Positions 49,266 through 57,646 of a DNA stretch of 64,000 bases are shown here, piece by piece (position 1 is the first letter of the stretch; each line of letters starts with the position of its first letter). A program made the position numbers and the translations under genes. The stretch lies in NCBI GenBank assembly GCA_016181005.1, contig JACPAE010000002.1:62001-126000 (forward strand), read 5' to 3'. The DNA is from Candidatus Aenigmatarchaeota archaeon. Its GTDB lineage: Archaea; Aenigmatarchaeota; Aenigmatarchaeia; CG10238-14; SCSR01. The notes beneath the pieces were generated by a model. The model worked only from the letters and a program-made list of their open reading frames with translations. It made no database searches and was not told the origin of the DNA.

Positions 49266-50555
49266 TTACTTGATTCTATGCTTTCTTTCTCTCAATCTTC
49301 TCAGTGGGACGTTTACAGGGTTTTTGATATTCGAATGGTCTATTGCCTTGCAGCAGATGTCGTAGAGGCCAAGCTGGCGGTAGAAAACATCGTTCTCGCA
49401 GTTCGGCGGCAGCAGATTCCTGTCCTGCCTAAAGTGCCATCTCAACTGCGAACGCAGGTAGTTTGCCCTTAGCGGAGGTATGTTTTTCTCGTTCCATTCG
49501 AATAACCTCTGCTCTATCTTGTCGTCCGGCCATCCCATATTCCTGAGGAATGTTATTAGGATGAAGACTGACCGCTTCTTGCCTTCCATCATCCCGTTTG
49601 TCAGGACGTGTTTTATGCATGGCGGAAAGTAGTTTTCAGGTATTTCCTTCATCTGCACTTGGAACTTGCGCGGTGTTGCAACCCTTTCCTCGACTTTGAA
49701 TTTGGTTGCCCAGTCCAGAGCCTCGACTATCAATCCTTCGCCGTCTCCTGTTATTTTTGGTAGCAAGAACTTTTCTTCAATTTTAGCTCTTTCTATTGTC
49801 GCGTCATCTTTTTCGAACCTGTCGATTTTATTGGGGTTTATAGGCAAACTAACAAGCAGACTTGACTCGTGCAAGGAAAATGGCAAACGGAATAAATGCC
49901 GGGAGCCGAAAAGATCCATGGAGATTAGTTTGTAAGGATCAAACTCGTTATCGGTCACGACTTCATGCAGCTGTTTGTCTACCCTTTTGGCAAGCCCCTC
50001 TGCATCGTCCATCTCGAGCAGCTTTTCCTTGAGCTGGTCCTTAAGGTACCATTTCAGATATTCGATAACAGTCTGCGAAAGCATGGGATAAAGGTTGCTG
50101 GTTTTCTGCAGGTTCACCATTTCAGGGAAAGACTCGAAGCTGATGCCTATGTGGAAGCCTTTTCCGCCGGTGAACTTTATTGAATAATTTTTTATCTTGT
50201 GCTTGTCGAGAGCCTTGATGATTTCCTTTGCCACCAGCTTTGATATTTCAAAATCTTTTACATCGGGGTCTATGATGATGTCCCAGCATTTCCTTAGATT
50301 GTCCAATTCCTTCTTGCCCATTCCCACGCCAAGGCTCATGGGATTGTTCCACCTCTCTGCGGAGCCGTGGAAAGCAACTGTGCCGTTTGCAACGGATTGC
50401 GTTATGTCTGCCGGATATTGTAGAATGTCTGGGCGCTTGCCGAAACTTCCATCCTGAAAAACAGAGACAACTTCGCGGTCTTTGGAAACTTCTAGAAGAG
50501 CCTTTTGTACAGACTCGCGAGAATACCATAGCCAGATTTTCTTGAAGTCGACCAT
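49266..50555 (-). CDS. priS: single-chain DNA primase (PriS fused to PriL Fe-S domain)
   Basis: A 429-residue protein. The PriS polymerase part (residues about 1-300) has the acidic pair in WDIIIDPDVKD (near 90), SIKFTGGKGFHIGISF (near 123) and GSRHLFRLPFSLH. The last roughly 115 residues match the Fe-S domain of the large subunit: FPPCIKHVL, the helix region MEGKKRSVFILITFLRNMGW, PPNCENDVFYRQLG and YDICCKAI, giving Cys in the expected order. PriS and PriL are separate genes in most archaea, while Nanoarchaeum encodes a fused form. It makes primers on its own here. Confidence 0.88.
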   Translation of the reverse strand: MVDFKKIWLWYSRESVQKALLEVSKDREVVSVFQDGSFGKRPDILQYPADITQSVANGTVAFHGSAERWNNPMSLGVGMGKKELDNLRKCWDIIIDPDVKDFEISKLVAKEIIKALDKHKIKNYSIKFTGGKGFHIGISFESFPEMVNLQKTSNLYPMLSQTVIEYLKWYLKDQLKEKLLEMDDAEGLAKRVDKQLHEVVTDNEFDPYKLISMDLFGSRHLFRLPFSLHESSLLVSLPINPNKIDRFEKDDATIERAKIEEKFLLPKITGDGEGLIVEALDWATKFKVEERVATPRKFQVQMKEIPENYFPPCIKHVLTNGMMEGKKRSVFILITFLRNMGWPDDKIEQRLFEWNEKNIPPLRANYLRSQLRWHFRQDRNLLPPNCENDVFYRQLGLYDICCKAIDHSNIKNPVNVPLRRLRERKHRIK

Positions 50556-50616
50556 GTTAATGCCTTGAGAAGTTGGACTTCTCGAAAGAATATTGGAAGG
50601 AAGGATTTAAATTAGT

Positions 50617-52038
50617 TTAATCTGCAGATTTCCATCTGAAACCGTCTTTAGTGTCTTCTATGACAACTCCGTATTTTTCCCTGATTTCATTCCTTATCTT
50701 GTCCGCAAGCTCAAAGTTCCCAATCTTTCTAGCGGCCTCTCTTTTTCTAATCAAGTCCAGAACCGCCTTAGGCAATTGCGCTTTTTTCTTTTCTGGAATT
50801 ATCTGGAAAAATTCTCCCAGTTCTTTTATAACATCTTGAGAAAGTTTCAAGTCGCTGTTGGAAAACTTGCCATTATATATGTGCTTGTTGACAAGGGTGA
50901 TAATTTCAAAAAACTTTGATAGCGCCAAAGGTGTGTTAAAATCGTCCTCCATTGCTTTGAAGAACTCCTTCTTTAGTTTCTCAAGTTTGGCAGAGAATAT
51001 CCTTTTGCTTCCACCTTTACCAATGTTTTCTTTAATCCTTTCCAACGTCGACCCTATTCTTTCCATTCTCTTTTTCGCAACTTCCAAATCATTTTCATTG
51101 TAATCTATAGGTTTCCTGTAATTGGTCGATGCTATCCACAATCTCAACGCTTCCGGCCCCCACTTTTCTACCATGTCTGATATCATAACAATATTGCCGA
51201 CAGATTTGGACATTTTCTGCTTGTTGATGGTCAGCAGTCCTGTATGAACCCAATACTTGACATACGGCTTCTTGCCTGTAGCTGCTTCTGCCTGCGCTAT
51301 CTCGGCCTCATGATGCGGGAATGCCAATTCTATAGCACCGCCGTGGACATCATACTGCGGACCAAAATATCTAACAGCTATTGCAGTGTCTTCTACGTGC
51401 CATCCCGGATAGCCAACTGACCATGGAGACTCCCACCTAAGCACGTGCTCTGGCGGAGCTTGTATCCAAAGAGCAAAATCGTGCGGATCAGTTTTATCGA
51501 CATTGATGCCAACCCTTGCACCTGCTTTTAATTCATTTGGAATTTTTTTGGATAGTTTGCCATATCCCTTGAATTTTGAAACATCGAAATAAACAGAGCC
51601 GTTAGCAATGTACGCATAACCATTTTTGATTATATCCGAGATTTGCTTGGTGATTTCTTTTATATGCTCGGTTGCGCGCGGCATTAAATCAGGTTTGTCT
51701 ATTTTCATCTTTTCCATCATTTCCATCCAGTGGTTCAAATACAATTGAGCTATTTCCAGTGGATTTTTCTTTTCTTCCCTTGCCTTCTTTAGAATTCTGT
51801 CCTCGCCCGTATCCAAAAGATGACCGACGTCTGTAACATTCTGAATGTATTTGACCTTATAACCTTGATGATTTAGAAACCTGACCAAAGTATCATAAAA
51901 TGAGTATGTTCTTGCATGCCCTAGATGAGTATAATCGTAGACCGTGACACCACAAACGAAGAGTTTTACTTGCTTGCTTTTCAAGGGTTTGAAGGCTTCT
52001 TTCTTCTTGGTCATTGTGTTGAAGAGTCTGATGGTCAT
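50617..52038 (-). CDS. cysS: cysteinyl-tRNA synthetase
   Basis: A 473-residue class I synthetase. HIGH motif THLGHARTYSF (near residue 37), zinc ligands at KLFVCGVTVYDYTHLGH and downstream Cys/His, and INKQKMSKSVGN near residue 269. Anticodon-binding helix bundle follows, ending with a charged C-terminal helix typical of CysRS. It is encoded next to tRNA-Cys on the same strand, an arrangement that may allow shared expression. Confidence 0.96.
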   Translation of the reverse strand: MTIRLFNTMTKKKEAFKPLKSKQVKLFVCGVTVYDYTHLGHARTYSFYDTLVRFLNHQGYKVKYIQNVTDVGHLLDTGEDRILKKAREEKKNPLEIAQLYLNHWMEMMEKMKIDKPDLMPRATEHIKEITKQISDIIKNGYAYIANGSVYFDVSKFKGYGKLSKKIPNELKAGARVGINVDKTDPHDFALWIQAPPEHVLRWESPWSVGYPGWHVEDTAIAVRYFGPQYDVHGGAIELAFPHHEAEIAQAEAATGKKPYVKYWVHTGLLTINKQKMSKSVGNIVMISDMVEKWGPEALRLWIASTNYRKPIDYNENDLEVAKKRMERIGSTLERIKENIGKGGSKRIFSAKLEKLKKEFFKAMEDDFNTPLALSKFFEIITLVNKHIYNGKFSNSDLKLSQDVIKELGEFFQIIPEKKKAQLPKAVLDLIRKREAARKIGNFELADKIRNEIREKYGVVIEDTKDGFRWKSAD

Positions 52039-52069
52039 AATTGACTAATTGAATTTTAAAGAATAAATG

Positions 52070-52152
52070 AGCTCAGGGCGAGAGTCGAACTCGCTTAAAC
52101 CGCTAACTACTAGAATCTGCAGGCGGTCGCATCGCCGGTCTGCCACCTGAGC
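52070..52152 (-). tRNA. tRNA-Cys (anticodon GCA) with a 12-nt intron
   Basis: Acceptor stem GCTCAGG/CCTGAGC and discriminator U73, as expected for Cys. Anticodon stem ACCGC/GCGGT encloses 19 bases instead of 7. CTGCAG fits loop bases 32-37 with anticodon GCA, then 12 extra bases (52105-52116 on the plus strand), then A38. This is the canonical intron site 37/38. T arm GCGAGTTCGACTCTCGC. No encoded CCA. Confidence 0.9.
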
Positions 52153-52203
52153 ATAATGATATAGTGTTGATTTAATTTTATAAAACCCATTTATATTGAT
52201 AAC

Positions 52204-53355
52204 TTGGTATCTGGCCAGCTTGTAATAATAATTGCATTGATGATTGTTAGTGCCACGATCTCTTACCTAGTTCTTATATTGACTGAGCCTATCAAAAAGG
52301 ATATAGACTCTGATAATTCTCAAGTTAACAATTCTGAGTCAATTCCTATTTCTGTTCCCGTCCTAGTTCTGAAATACTTCCCTCTTGATAGTAGTGGCAC
52401 TAAACTTGACCAAACAATAACTGGCATGACTATCGACCTTGCGACAATAAGGTCAAAAGTTAACAGCCTTAATCAGCAAGGTATTGAAAAACTGACTATA
52501 GTCACTAAATATCACGGTTACAAAAATACTGTAGAACCGTCCTTAAATTATTCTATATTCGAAGAAAAGGAATTCTTAACGTCAATTCCAATATCCATAA
52601 ATAAAGTTCCATGGAACCAGAACACATTCAGACCTGACTATACGAAAATCTTGAATGATGCAAACATATGCGATTATGTGGACAATAAGGGCGTAAAACA
52701 AGTGTGGGTCTGGAGCTACCATTATGGAAATGTAGAACCTGCTGAGGCTGACATGGCCATGGGTACAAACTCGCAAGCCTATTGGAACCATGGGACATAC
52801 GGCGATGTTAGCAATAGTGAGCAAACCAACGATATGCCAACTTGCCAAAAAACGTATACACTATACAATTACAATTACGACCGTGGGCTTGGTGAACTTT
52901 TGGAAGACCATGGACACCAAATAGAATCATTGTTCTCTTTTGTAGATAATGCATTATGGAGCAAGTTCAAAAGCCCTAATGGAGAACTTCCACCCACTGT
53001 TAATCATTGTGGCTGGACGCACTCGCCGCCAAATGCAGGCGATTGGTCTGGTGATAGGGGCCAATATGATTGGGGCGATGAAACAGATGTCTTGTCAGAT
53101 TGTGAAGACTGGAAGCCTGATGGAACAGGAACTGTGAAAACTGTTGATTGCCATACGTGGGCTGGGAATGATTGTGACCAGTTTACTGCTGGAAAACCGA
53201 ATGAAGCCGGTGTAGCTTTCAAGGTTTGGTGGATGCAGAATATTCCAGGAAAGAATAATGGGCTGACTTACGATAGCAAATCCCTAAGGAACTGGTGGGA
53301 ATTTTATGGTGATTTTGATAACGCTATGGCAAAAGGCAAGAGCCTTGTTTCTTAA
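52204..53355 (+). CDS. secreted protein of unknown function (N-terminal anchor)
   Basis: A 383-residue protein. Start at TTG 52204; a hydrophobic signal/anchor follows (LVIIIALMIVSATISYLVLI). The remainder is hydrophilic, rich in Trp, Tyr, Asp and Asn. VKQVWVWSYHYGNVEPAEAD, LYNYNYDRGLGELLEDHGHQ and DDETDV-type acidic patches stand out, and several Cys suggest disulphides. The HGHQIES segment could bind metal. It resembles secreted hypothetical proteins of bacteria by layout, but I cannot name a family. It sits alone after tRNA-Cys. Confidence 0.65.
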   Translation: MVSGQLVIIIALMIVSATISYLVLILTEPIKKDIDSDNSQVNNSESIPISVPVLVLKYFPLDSSGTKLDQTITGMTIDLATIRSKVNSLNQQGIEKLTIVTKYHGYKNTVEPSLNYSIFEEKEFLTSIPISINKVPWNQNTFRPDYTKILNDANICDYVDNKGVKQVWVWSYHYGNVEPAEADMAMGTNSQAYWNHGTYGDVSNSEQTNDMPTCQKTYTLYNYNYDRGLGELLEDHGHQIESLFSFVDNALWSKFKSPNGELPPTVNHCGWTHSPPNAGDWSGDRGQYDWGDETDVLSDCEDWKPDGTGTVKTVDCHTWAGNDCDQFTAGKPNEAGVAFKVWWMQNIPGKNNGLTYDSKSLRNWWEFYGDFDNAMAKGKSLVS

Positions 53356-53357
53356 AT

Positions 53358-53639
53358 TCATTTCTTCTTTAAGGCAGTCACTTTAATTACGCTGTTGCAC
53401 TTGGAACAAGAAAACTCCGGCCTGTCGAACTTTCTGCTGACCTTTCCGGACTTTGCAATTCCTTTTTCCATTTTGACGCTCTTCATCTCGTAGAACTTGC
53501 ATGACGGGCATACATATTCCACTTCAGCATCCTGATTAGGTATCTTGCCCACGACCAAATCCGGCCTGTTGGTGAAGAACTCCAAATTGCTCGGCCTAAT
53601 GCCAGCATTCTTCCATTTCTGAATTAATTTGCTGTCCAT
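53358..53639 (-). CDS. small zinc-ribbon protein (93 aa), unknown
   Basis: Start at ATG 53639; the frame further upstream overlaps L40e in another frame and is not used. KIPNQDAEVEYVCPSCKFYE and RPEFSCSKCNSVIKVTALKK form one CxxC zinc ribbon. A basic N-terminal segment precedes it (IQKWKNAGIRPSNLEFF). Probably nucleic-acid or ribosome associated. It directly follows L40e (2 bases), suggesting co-expression with translation. Confidence 0.7.
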   Translation of the reverse strand: MDSKLIQKWKNAGIRPSNLEFFTNRPDLVVGKIPNQDAEVEYVCPSCKFYEMKSVKMEKGIAKSGKVSRKFDRPEFSCSKCNSVIKVTALKKK

Positions 53640-53641
53640 CT

Positions 53642-53815
53642 CTACACCGCCGGCTTTCTCTTCGGCCTCAGAGCCCTTGAGCCGCACTTTCTGCATTTTA
53701 TCTTTTCCAGCCTGACTTTGGCAGGATCCGCCCTTATCTTCGACTTGCACACCTTGCACACGAAAACTCGCGTATAAAGTCTCGCCATAGCTTCGGGAAA
53801 AAGTTTCTTGGCCAT
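53642..53815 (-). CDS. rpl40e: 50S ribosomal protein L40e
   Basis: 57 residues: MAKKLFPEAMARLYTRVFVC then KVCKSKIRADPAKVRLEKIK then CRKCGSRALRPKRKPAV. The FPEAxARL start, the two CxxC pairs and the basic end match archaeal L40e, a small zinc protein of the large subunit. The ATG at 53815 is close to a AAATATA-type sequence. The following zinc-ribbon gene starts 2 bases after its stop. Confidence 0.92.
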   Translation of the reverse strand: MAKKLFPEAMARLYTRVFVCKVCKSKIRADPAKVRLEKIKCRKCGSRALRPKRKPAV

Positions 53816-53878
53816 AAAACTATAATTTCGGTGTTAGCTTTAAATATACTTGGTTTGTATTTAGTTAGTTAGACAATA

Positions 53879-54457
53879 ATGTTCAAGTCTGAGATAAGGA
53901 TACTTGGTTTCGACGATTCTCCTTTCAAAAGAACTGACAGGAAAGTTCTTGTTGTCGGCGTCATATTTCGGGGCGGGAGCTTTCTTGACGTTGTCCTAAA
54001 GACTCAAGTCGATGTTGACGGCTTGAATTCGACTGAAAAATTAATCCGGTTGATAAATTCATCTAGGCAAAAACCGCAGTTGAAAGTCTTGATGTTTGAC
54101 GGGATTGCATTCGGCGGGTTTAACATAATTGACATCCAAAGGCTGCACAAAAAAACTGGGCTGCCAATAATTGTGATCAACAGAAAGCATCCTGACGTGA
54201 AATCGGTTGAGAATGCGTTAAAGCACTTCAGGGACTATGGAAAAAGGTGGGGCCTAATCTTAAAAGCGGGGAAAATAAAATCTTGTAAGTTGAAGGATGG
54301 TGTAATGGTTTATTATCAGGCTGTCGGTCTGGACGATGAAGAGGCTGAGGAGATAATACAGCTCAGTTCGACACGCAGCAACATTCCGGAGCCTTTGAGG
54401 GTCGCGCATCTGATCGGCACGGCTATGATTAAAGGGGAAAGCAGTGGTAGGGCATGA
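53879..54457 (+). CDS. DUF99 family protein (endonuclease V-like fold)
   Basis: A 192-residue archaeal protein of the DUF99/UPF0215 family, related to the endonuclease V fold. ILGFDDSPFKR near the start carries the first acidic residue; VLMFDGIAFGGFNIIDIQRL and PEPLRVAHLIGTAMIKGES follow. Predicted nuclease, role not established. It overlaps signal peptidase I by 4 bases. Confidence 0.85.
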   Translation: MFKSEIRILGFDDSPFKRTDRKVLVVGVIFRGGSFLDVVLKTQVDVDGLNSTEKLIRLINSSRQKPQLKVLMFDGIAFGGFNIIDIQRLHKKTGLPIIVINRKHPDVKSVENALKHFRDYGKRWGLILKAGKIKSCKLKDGVMVYYQAVGLDDEEAEEIIQLSSTRSNIPEPLRVAHLIGTAMIKGESSGRA

Positions 54458-55026
54458 AAAAGTTCTGGAAGACTCTTACAGACAGCTGGTGGGGAAATAT
54501 ATTGCTTGGTTTTGCGGCGGCCGTCATTTTCTACTATGTTGTCCTGGTTAACGTTCTGTCCAGCAGCACTCCTGTCGTGGCTGTTGTGAGCGGTTCGATG
54601 TACCACGGCCCAAGTGATGGAAAACAGATTTGCGGGATTGCTATAGACGGGTTTAAACAATTTGACGATTATTGGAAAATCTGTGGGGAGACTTATGAAG
54701 AGTTTGGAATAACCAAGGAGCAGTTTGCTTCATTTAATTTCAAGGACGGCTTCGGCGTCGGTGACATGCCGGTCGTCAAAGGCGAAGGCACGTATATGGT
54801 GGGTGACATCATAGTTTACTCTGTTCAGGGAATTAACGCCCCCATAATCCACAGAATCGTGAAAATTAACGGCGACGGAACTTACCAGACGAAAGGCGAC
54901 AACAACAACGGCCAAAATCCTTACGAATACAGCGTTTCGCCCAGCCAGATAAAGGGAAAGGTAATCTTTATAATTCCCAAAATCGGTTATTTTAAGGTGC
55001 TAACTACCAGGCTGTTTGGTGTTTGA
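54454..55026 (+). CDS. signal peptidase I (archaeal type)
   Basis: A 190-residue membrane serine protease that releases secreted proteins. An N-terminal TM helix (ILLGFAAAVIFYYVVLV) is followed by VVAVVSGSMYHGP (catalytic Ser in SGSM), and IIHRIV near residue 130, where His replaces the bacterial catalytic Lys, the archaeal/ER-type hallmark. Downstream is KGDNNNGQNPYE. Starts in the stop codon of DUF99. Confidence 0.93.
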   Translation: MKKFWKTLTDSWWGNILLGFAAAVIFYYVVLVNVLSSSTPVVAVVSGSMYHGPSDGKQICGIAIDGFKQFDDYWKICGETYEEFGITKEQFASFNFKDGFGVGDMPVVKGEGTYMVGDIIVYSVQGINAPIIHRIVKINGDGTYQTKGDNNNGQNPYEYSVSPSQIKGKVIFIIPKIGYFKVLTTRLFGV

Positions 55027-55356
55027 ATGAAGTTCTGCGAAAAGTGCAACAACCTTCTTGTTGTTGAGAAAAAGAGAAAGAACGTTTATCTTGTCTGCAG
55101 GAAATGCGGCAGGGTCTACAAGGGCAAGGGGGAGAAGCTGAGGATTTCTTCCGCGGTTCCCGAGGGGAAAAAGAAGGTTGTTATAATGAGCGAGAGGGAC
55201 CAGTTTTCGGAATTGCCTAAGACGAAAATAATGTGCCCCAAGTGCGAGCATATGGAGGCATACTGGTGGATGCAGCAGACTAGGTCCGAAGACGAGCCGC
55301 CGACGACTTTCTACAGGTGCGCCAAATGCAGCTACAGTTGGAGATCTTATGGCTAG
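55027..55356 (+). CDS. transcription factor S (TFS)
   Basis: A 109-residue archaeal TFIIS/RpoM-like cleavage factor of RNA polymerase. N-terminal zinc ribbon FCEKCNNLLVV with CRKCG, and a C-terminal zinc ribbon IMCPKCEHMEAYWWMQQTRS with DEPPTTFYRCAKC. The acidic tip DE (SEDEPPTT) inserts into the catalytic centre to restart stalled polymerase. It directly follows the signal peptidase gene and is part of a run up to PCNA. Confidence 0.95.
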   Translation: MKFCEKCNNLLVVEKKRKNVYLVCRKCGRVYKGKGEKLRISSAVPEGKKKVVIMSERDQFSELPKTKIMCPKCEHMEAYWWMQQTRSEDEPPTTFYRCAKCSYSWRSYG

Positions 55357-55639
55357 TCTTCAACACATACTTCCCGGATTCGAAAGGTATTTTAGAAATT
55401 TGGTTTATGCTACAGATGGAGGTAAAATAGTATCACCGCCACTCTATTCATCTGATATTAAGAGTGGTGGTGGCACCTATGTGCAAAGAGGACGAGGACC
55501 TGTTTTAATAGGTGAGAATGCGGGTGTTATTTGTATTGGAAGTCCTGAAGCTACCCGAGCCTTCGTCGAGCGTATTATAGCGCATCCGGATACTGTTGAA
55601 TATGAACCAGGAAAATTTTACAATAGATATGTTTGGTAG
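55349..55639 (+). CDS. hypothetical protein (96 aa)
   Basis: Not recognised. Overlaps the end of TFS by 8 bases and precedes the OB-fold protein. Contains a Gly-rich turn (DIKSGGGTYVQRGRGPVLIG) then a helical end (SPEATRAFVERIIAHPDTVE). Position suggests co-transcription with the TFS-PCNA group. May be an inserted orphan gene. Confidence 0.5.
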   Translation: MASLQHILPGFERYFRNLVYATDGGKIVSPPLYSSDIKSGGGTYVQRGRGPVLIGENAGVICIGSPEATRAFVERIIAHPDTVEYEPGKFYNRYVW

Positions 55640-55670
55640 TATTTAAATTTTTCAAACTAACTAAGTCTTT

Positions 55671-55961
55671 ATGCAGCAACATTACACGCCAAAAGAAATT
55701 TCGAAAGTCGATTCAAAGGATTCCAGAGTTTGTTTAATCGGCAAGGTTGTTGACTCTGCTGGAAATTCTTTCGTCTTGGACGACGGCACTGGAAAGATTG
55801 AGATTATTTATGATGGTGCCATAGATGCAAACAAGTTAGTAAGAGTCTTCTGTTCCATAGCGGATGAAAAGCTGAAAGCAGATGTAGTGCAGGACGTAGA
55901 GGATTTGGACATGAATCTATTTAAAAAGGTTAAAGGACTATATAATCTCACAGGTGTCTAA
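55671..55961 (+). CDS. OB-fold RPA-like protein (small)
   Basis: A 96-residue protein whose beta-rich centre, SRVCLIGKVVDSAGNSFVLD then DGTGKIEIIYDGAIDANKLV, has the pattern of an OB fold in RPA-type proteins (strand, VxDxxGxxxLDDGTG motif). Single-stranded nucleic-acid binding is plausible. It lies directly before PCNA, whose GTG starts 1 base later. A separate, larger RPA would be expected elsewhere. Confidence 0.75.
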   Translation: MQQHYTPKEISKVDSKDSRVCLIGKVVDSAGNSFVLDDGTGKIEIIYDGAIDANKLVRVFCSIADEKLKADVVQDVEDLDMNLFKKVKGLYNLTGV

Positions 55962-56711
55962 GTGTTCAAAGCGAAGCTGTCCGAACCGAAAATTTTTGTT
56001 AACGCAGTCTCGACTATAGGGGAGTTGATTGACGAAGGCATTTTCATAATCAACAACAATGGAATTGAGCTGACTGCTGCCGACAGGGCGATGGTTGCTG
56101 TCGTAGATTTCAGGATGGGGACGAATGCCTTTGACAGCTTTGAGGTTGATGGTGAAGAGAGGATAGGATTGAACATAACGAACTTGCTTTCTGTTTTGAA
56201 GAGGGTCGGCGCTGACGACAAGCTTTCTCTCAACCTGACCGGATCCAAGCTTGAAATCATGCTTGATGGGAAATCCAAAAGAAGATTTGTAGTGCCGCTA
56301 CTTGACATCAGCCAAGAAGAAGTGCCGCCGATAAGCCAGCTCGAGTTCACTTCAAAGGCTGAAATAAAACCGCACATACTGGAATCGGGCGTTGACGATG
56401 CGGACATTATTTCCGATTCTGTACTTTTCGAAGTCTCGGACGGCAAGTTTACCATGCGTGCAGAAGGCGATGTCAGCAGGGCTGAACTTGAACTTGAGAA
56501 GGGAAATGAGAATTTGATTAACCTGGAAGTTACGAATGCCGTCAAGTCCAGGTTCCCGATTGATTATCTGAAGAAGATGGTTAAAGCGGCTAAAATTGCC
56601 GATAGTGCAACTGTTAGATTAGGTCAAGATTATCCGATGAAGTTGGAATTCAAAACAGGTGACAAAGCAAGTTTGTCATTTGTACTCGCTCCGCGAATAG
56701 CAGAGGAGTAA
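55962..56711 (+). CDS. pcn: DNA polymerase sliding clamp PCNA
   Basis: A 249-residue clamp that holds polymerases and other factors on DNA. GTG start (MFKAKLSEPK) fits the family N-terminus. Conserved elements: LTAADRAMVAVVDFRM, the interdomain connector region near residue 120, and the C-terminal LEFKTGDKASLSFVLAPRIA. Archaeal PCNA is about 245-250 residues. It follows the OB-fold protein directly, so the two are probably co-transcribed. Confidence 0.96.
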   Translation: MFKAKLSEPKIFVNAVSTIGELIDEGIFIINNNGIELTAADRAMVAVVDFRMGTNAFDSFEVDGEERIGLNITNLLSVLKRVGADDKLSLNLTGSKLEIMLDGKSKRRFVVPLLDISQEEVPPISQLEFTSKAEIKPHILESGVDDADIISDSVLFEVSDGKFTMRAEGDVSRAELELEKGNENLINLEVTNAVKSRFPIDYLKKMVKAAKIADSATVRLGQDYPMKLEFKTGDKASLSFVLAPRIAEE

Positions 56712-56796
56712 ACTCTTACTTAAGGGGGGATATAAGTTTATTCCTAAAAATATCATTGGTAATTGGATTTATTCTAAAAATAGAATTTCAAATTCT

Positions 56797-57282
56797 TTAA
56801 ATAGTGATTAAAAAGTATTCTATAATAGCACCTAGGAAAATAAGGATAGTTGCCAGAAAGAAGAGCTGCTTCCAATCGAGCTTTGATTTTATTTTCAACA
56901 GCGTCCTTTCGACAAAGCTTATTCCGACCAAACCAAGCAGCAGACTGCCGGCCAATTCAAGAAAACCGATTACCACAAGTATAGGCAACCCTATCAGCTG
57001 CCCATTTGTATAAAGATAGCTGGAAGCTGTCGAGAATGTGTGAAAATTCAGGTAAATGCCGAACAATCCAGCGGTGAACATTTCTATCAGGCCGAGAAAG
57101 TAATTGTTTGAGAATATTTCAATCGGGCTACTACCTTCCTTTGGGACGCCCAAATATTCCTCGCAACACAGATAATAGCTTGGGTCAACCAAGCCGTAAA
57201 CCACACCTGCTCCTATAGAAGCTATGAACAGTATAGCGAACCATTTTTCCAACTTGGTAAACTTTTTTACAAACTTGAACAT
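56797..57282 (-). CDS. SpoIIM-like integral membrane protein
   Basis: A 161-residue membrane protein with four or five hydrophobic segments. FLGLIEMFTAGLFGIYLNFH and LELAGSLLLGLVGISFVERT resemble the SpoIIM/DUF95 family. I take the start as ATG 57282 (MFKFVKKF), after the end of the coiled-coil gene. It is the last gene of the surface-protein operon. No partners for SpoIIM function (sporulation) are expected in an archaeon; the role is unknown. Confidence 0.6.
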   Translation of the reverse strand: MFKFVKKFTKLEKWFAILFIASIGAGVVYGLVDPSYYLCCEEYLGVPKEGSSPIEIFSNNYFLGLIEMFTAGLFGIYLNFHTFSTASSYLYTNGQLIGLPILVVIGFLELAGSLLLGLVGISFVERTLLKIKSKLDWKQLFFLATILIFLGAIIEYFLITI

Positions 57283-57292
57283 TGCAAACGGC

Positions 57293-57646
57293 CTACTTTG
57301 AAAACTCATCCTTTAGTTTCTTGAGTTCGCTGCTCAATTTTATCATGGATGTCCTGAGGTCTTCTATCTGACCCTGCAATCGCATCATCTGCTTTTCCTG
57401 CTCGGACATCCACTCTTCCGATTTTTCCGTTATCTGCCTTTCAAGCTCCATGGCAGTTGTTCGATAGTCCCTTAGATGTTCCTCGAATTTTTCCTGCAAA
57501 CCTGCTTTGGAAGAATTTTTATAAATTTTATTGCTTGGTTTTAATCTCATGGGCGGGCTTGTTTCAAGGACATCGCCTTCATTCAATATCTCGTCTACTA
57601 TCTCGTCTATTACCTTATCGTCTATTTGAAGAGGCTGCCTACTCAT
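57293..57646 (-). CDS. coiled-coil protein (117 aa)
   Basis: An acidic N-terminus (DKVIDEIVDEILNEGDVLET), a basic middle and a long C-terminal coiled coil (MQRLQGQIEDLRTSMIKLSS-type heptads, residues about 60-115). It overlaps the MinD-like gene by 8 bases, so its translation is coupled to it. It may be a partner that localises the ATPase. No family recognised. Confidence 0.65.
   Translation of the reverse strand: MSRQPLQIDDKVIDEIVDEILNEGDVLETSPPMRLKPSNKIYKNSSKAGLQEKFEEHLRDYRTTAMELERQITEKSEEWMSEQEKQMMRLQGQIEDLRTSMIKLSSELKKLKDEFSK

Noticed and set aside
53640-53759. Extended N-terminus of the zinc-ribbon gene at 53358
   Set aside because: It lies in the wrong frame over L40e, which is clearly the real gene there; the start at 53639 avoids the conflict.
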